From: Ilumatobacteraceae bacterium
GTDB taxonomy: Bacteria > Actinomycetota > Acidimicrobiia > Acidimicrobiales > Ilumatobacteraceae
Reading direction: 5' to 3'
Length of the DNA: 6,832 nucleotides
NCBI GenBank assembly: GCA_025464045.1
Contig: JAODBQ010000074.1
Coordinates: 1-6,832, forward strand
A program made the translations under genes and the position numbers. The notes under the pieces are model-generated. The model had not been told where the DNA came from and ran no database searches. It worked only from the letters and a program-made list of their open reading frames with translations. Shown one piece after another: positions 5,170 through 6,832 of this stretch (position 1 is its first letter; every line of letters begins with the position of its first letter).

Positions 5170-6626
5170 CGACGACCGTCGAGGACTCGACCACCGCACC
5201 GCACGATCCGACGACGTGGCAGCTGGTCGTCGGCCTGGAGGTGCACGTGGAGCTGGCGACGGCGACGAAGCTGTTCTCGGCGAGCGCGAACCGCTTCGGT
5301 GACGAGCCGAACACGAACATCGACCCGGTCACGCTCGGGCTGCCCGGTGCGCTGCCGGTCCTCAACGAGCAGGCCGTGGAGCTGGCGATGCGCATCGGCA
5401 CGGCGCTGAACTGCACGATCCAGCCGTGCACGTTCCACCGCAAGAACTACTTCTACCCGGACATGCCGAAGGCGTACCAGATCAGCCAGTACGACCAGCC
5501 GCTGAACGTCGACGGCCACCTCGAACTGCCCGACGGCACGCGCATCGGCATCGAGCGCGCCCACCTCGAGGAAGACACCGGCAAGAGCACCCACGTCGGT
5601 GGTACCGGTGGCCGCATCCACGGCAGCGAGTACTCGTTGATCGACTTCAACCGCGCCGGCGTGCCGCTGGTGGAGATCGTCAGCAGGCCCGACATCCGCA
5701 CGGCCGAGCAGGCCCGCCAGTACGTGACGGAGCTGCGCGCGATCCTGCTCGCCGTCGGAGCGTCGGACGCGAAGATGGAGGAGGGCTCGATGCGCGTTGA
5801 CGCCAACGTCAGCGTGCACCACCCCGGTGAGCCGCTCGGCACCCGCTGCGAGATCAAGAACGTGAACAGCGTCCGTTCCCTCGGCCGCGCGATCGAGTAC
5901 GAGATGCGCCGCCAGATCGATCTCCTGGAGGGCGGCGACCGCATCCGCCAGGAGACCCGCCACTGGAACGAGAACGACGGTCGCACGCACACCTTGCGCA
6001 GCAAGGAGGACGCGGACGACTACCGCTACTTCCTGGAGCCGGACCTGGTGCCGTTGGCGCCGTCGGCGGAGTGGATCGAGCGGGTGCGCGAGGCGATGCC
6101 GTTGCTCCCGGCGGCGCGTCGCAAACGGTTGGCCGACGCCACCGGCGTGGAGCCCGACAGCGAGGCGGCGATGGTCGTGGTCGATCGCGGCCAGGACGAC
6201 TACGTGCTCGCCGTCGGACACCTCGGTGGCGATCTGGGGCGTGCACTCGTGCACGTGAAGGAGGCGTACGCCGAGCAGGGACCCGAGCCCGCGGTGCCGG
6301 CGCAGGACCTCGCCCTCCTCACGAACCTGGAGAGCGATGGCCGGCTCACTGCCACGCAGGCCAAGACCGTGCTCGCCGAGCTCGTCGCCAACGACGGCGG
6401 CGATGCTGAAGCGATCGCCGCAGCCAAGGGCTTCGAGGCGATGGACAGCTCCGCGCTGGAGACGATGGTGGATCAGGCGATCGCCGCCAACCCGGACGTG
6501 TGGGCGAAGTTCGTCGGCGGCGAGGGCAAGGCGATGGGTGCTCTGGTCGGCGCGGTGATGAAGGCGAGCAAGGGCCAGGCCGACGGCAGGGCCGTGACCG
6601 CCCTCCTCAACGCCAAGAGGGCCTGA
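5166..6626 (+). CDS. gatB: Asp/Glu-tRNA amidotransferase subunit B
   Basis: GatB binds the misacylated tRNA, activates the side-chain carboxylate of Glu-tRNA(Gln) or Asp-tRNA(Asn) with ATP, and completes amidation with ammonia from GatA. The 486-residue protein is full length. Seen in order: VVGLEVHVEL (21-30; Glu25 and His27 match S. aureus Glu10 and His12); FHRKNYFYPDMPKAYQISQYDQP (90-112); ERAHLEEDTGKS (130-141); DFNRAGVPLVEIVS (160-173); MEEGSMRVDANVS (204-216); EIKNVNS (229-235); and DYRYFLEPDL (285-294). From about 300 on come the helical domain and YqeY-like tail that contact tRNA. The N-terminus is about 15 residues longer than in S. aureus. A strong Shine-Dalgarno and an ATGA overlap with gatA fix the start. 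The 75 bases after its TGA hold no clear terminator; only a weak 5-bp GGCGG/CCGCC hairpin (6650-6668) is seen before the converging gene. Confidence 0.97.
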   Translation: MTTTVEDSTTAPHDPTTWQLVVGLEVHVELATATKLFSASANRFGDEPNTNIDPVTLGLPGALPVLNEQAVELAMRIGTALNCTIQPCTFHRKNYFYPDMPKAYQISQYDQPLNVDGHLELPDGTRIGIERAHLEEDTGKSTHVGGTGGRIHGSEYSLIDFNRAGVPLVEIVSRPDIRTAEQARQYVTELRAILLAVGASDAKMEEGSMRVDANVSVHHPGEPLGTRCEIKNVNSVRSLGRAIEYEMRRQIDLLEGGDRIRQETRHWNENDGRTHTLRSKEDADDYRYFLEPDLVPLAPSAEWIERVREAMPLLPAARRKRLADATGVEPDSEAAMVVVDRGQDDYVLAVGHLGGDLGRALVHVKEAYAEQGPEPAVPAQDLALLTNLESDGRLTATQAKTVLAELVANDGGDAEAIAAAKGFEAMDSSALETMVDQAIAANPDVWAKFVGGEGKAMGALVGAVMKASKGQADGRAVTALLNAKRA

Positions 6627-6701
6627 GCTCGCGCCGCCGCTGCGTGACGGGCGGAGGAAGCGGCCGCCGCGACGGCCTAACCAGCCAGCAGCGACGGCGT
6701 G

Positions 6702-6832
6702 CTAGAGCTCGCCGGCAGCGCTCATCTCCATCGCGCTGCGGCAGGTGCGGGTGAACGCGTCGGCGGCCATCTCCAGGTGCTCGTCGGGCGTGTTCTCCTC
6801 CTTGGTGTGGGAGAGCCCGTCGATCGACGACG
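6702..6832 (-). CDS. C-terminal end of a probable M20-family metallohydrolase (carbamoylase / allantoate amidohydrolase-like)
   Basis: On the minus strand the last 42 codons are visible, ending at TAG (6704-6702); the rest lies beyond the right edge. The fragment reads SSIDGLSHTKEENTPDEHLE, then MAADAFTRTCRSAMEMSAAGEL. The I-D-G-L-S-H-x-x-x-E-x-T pattern, with an E-x-L helix after it, is how many M20 Zn-dependent hydrolases end, for example N-carbamoyl-L-amino-acid hydrolases and allantoate amidohydrolases, where the SH histidine belongs to the active site. The fragment is too short to name a substrate, and another M20 branch, such as deacetylases or peptidases, is equally possible. The gene converges on gatB, with 75 bases between the stops. 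That it is coding is supported by an open frame, G/C-rich third positions and the motif. Confidence 0.6.
   Translation of the reverse strand, partial: SSIDGLSHTKEENTPDEHLEMAADAFTRTCRSAMEMSAAGEL

Noticed and set aside
3067..5199. A 710-codon open frame on the minus strand opposite gatC and gatA
   Set aside because: It is antisense to two clearly identified genes, is rich in Arg/Gly/Ala/Val low-complexity sequence and shows no family motif. Long antisense frames are expected in high-GC genes.
6660..6667. GCGGCCGC palindrome after gatB as an operator or terminator
   Set aside because: An 8-bp GC-only palindrome is expected by chance in this composition, and no supporting stem or T-run surrounds it.

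Overview
The window comes from a high-GC bacterium, most likely an actinobacterium. The signs are the strong G/C bias at third codon positions, near-exclusive TGA stops, start-stop overlaps between genes, and genes that seem to begin at or next to the first transcribed base, with no Shine-Dalgarno sequence. The Lgt form (GRWGN motif, no histidine in the HGG loop) fits this. A more exact placement, for example Acidimicrobiia, would be a guess.

Layout, left to right. (1) On the minus strand, the N-terminal 83 codons of a TetR-family repressor run off the left edge. Between it and the next gene is a perfect 16-bp palindrome that overlaps the probable -35 of the tetR promoter. (2) Divergent from tetR, a 103-residue ferredoxin carries two [4Fe-4S] motifs. 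(3) After 43 bases, three tightly packed plus-strand genes follow: an alpha/beta hydrolase (675-1436), lgt for prolipoprotein diacylglyceryl transferase (1436-2287) and a crotonase-fold enoyl-CoA hydratase/isomerase (2280-3083). They overlap by 1 and 8 bases. (4) A 305-base non-coding gap (3084-3388) is full of structure: a GC-rich hairpin flanked by 17-bp direct repeats, then two related hairpins exactly 62 bases apart. (5) gatC, gatA and gatB (3389-6626) each overlap the next by ATGA and encode the complete GatCAB amidotransferase. (6) Converging from the right edge on the minus strand are the last 42 codons of a probable M20-family metallohydrolase.

Functionally, GatCAB corrects misacylated Glu-tRNA(Gln) and/or Asp-tRNA(Asn), which suggests the organism lacks GlnRS, AsnRS or both. 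Lgt performs the first lipidation step of lipoprotein maturation. The hydrolase and crotonase genes share its transcript but have no obvious mechanistic link to it. The tetR-ferredoxin pair looks like a small, locally regulated redox unit.

Most of the window is ordinary housekeeping sequence, and I do not see a new multi-gene system. The points most worth a second look are the paired hairpins before gatC, the tetR/ferredoxin operator, the recurring leaderless promoters, and active-site substitutions in the crotonase and Lgt.
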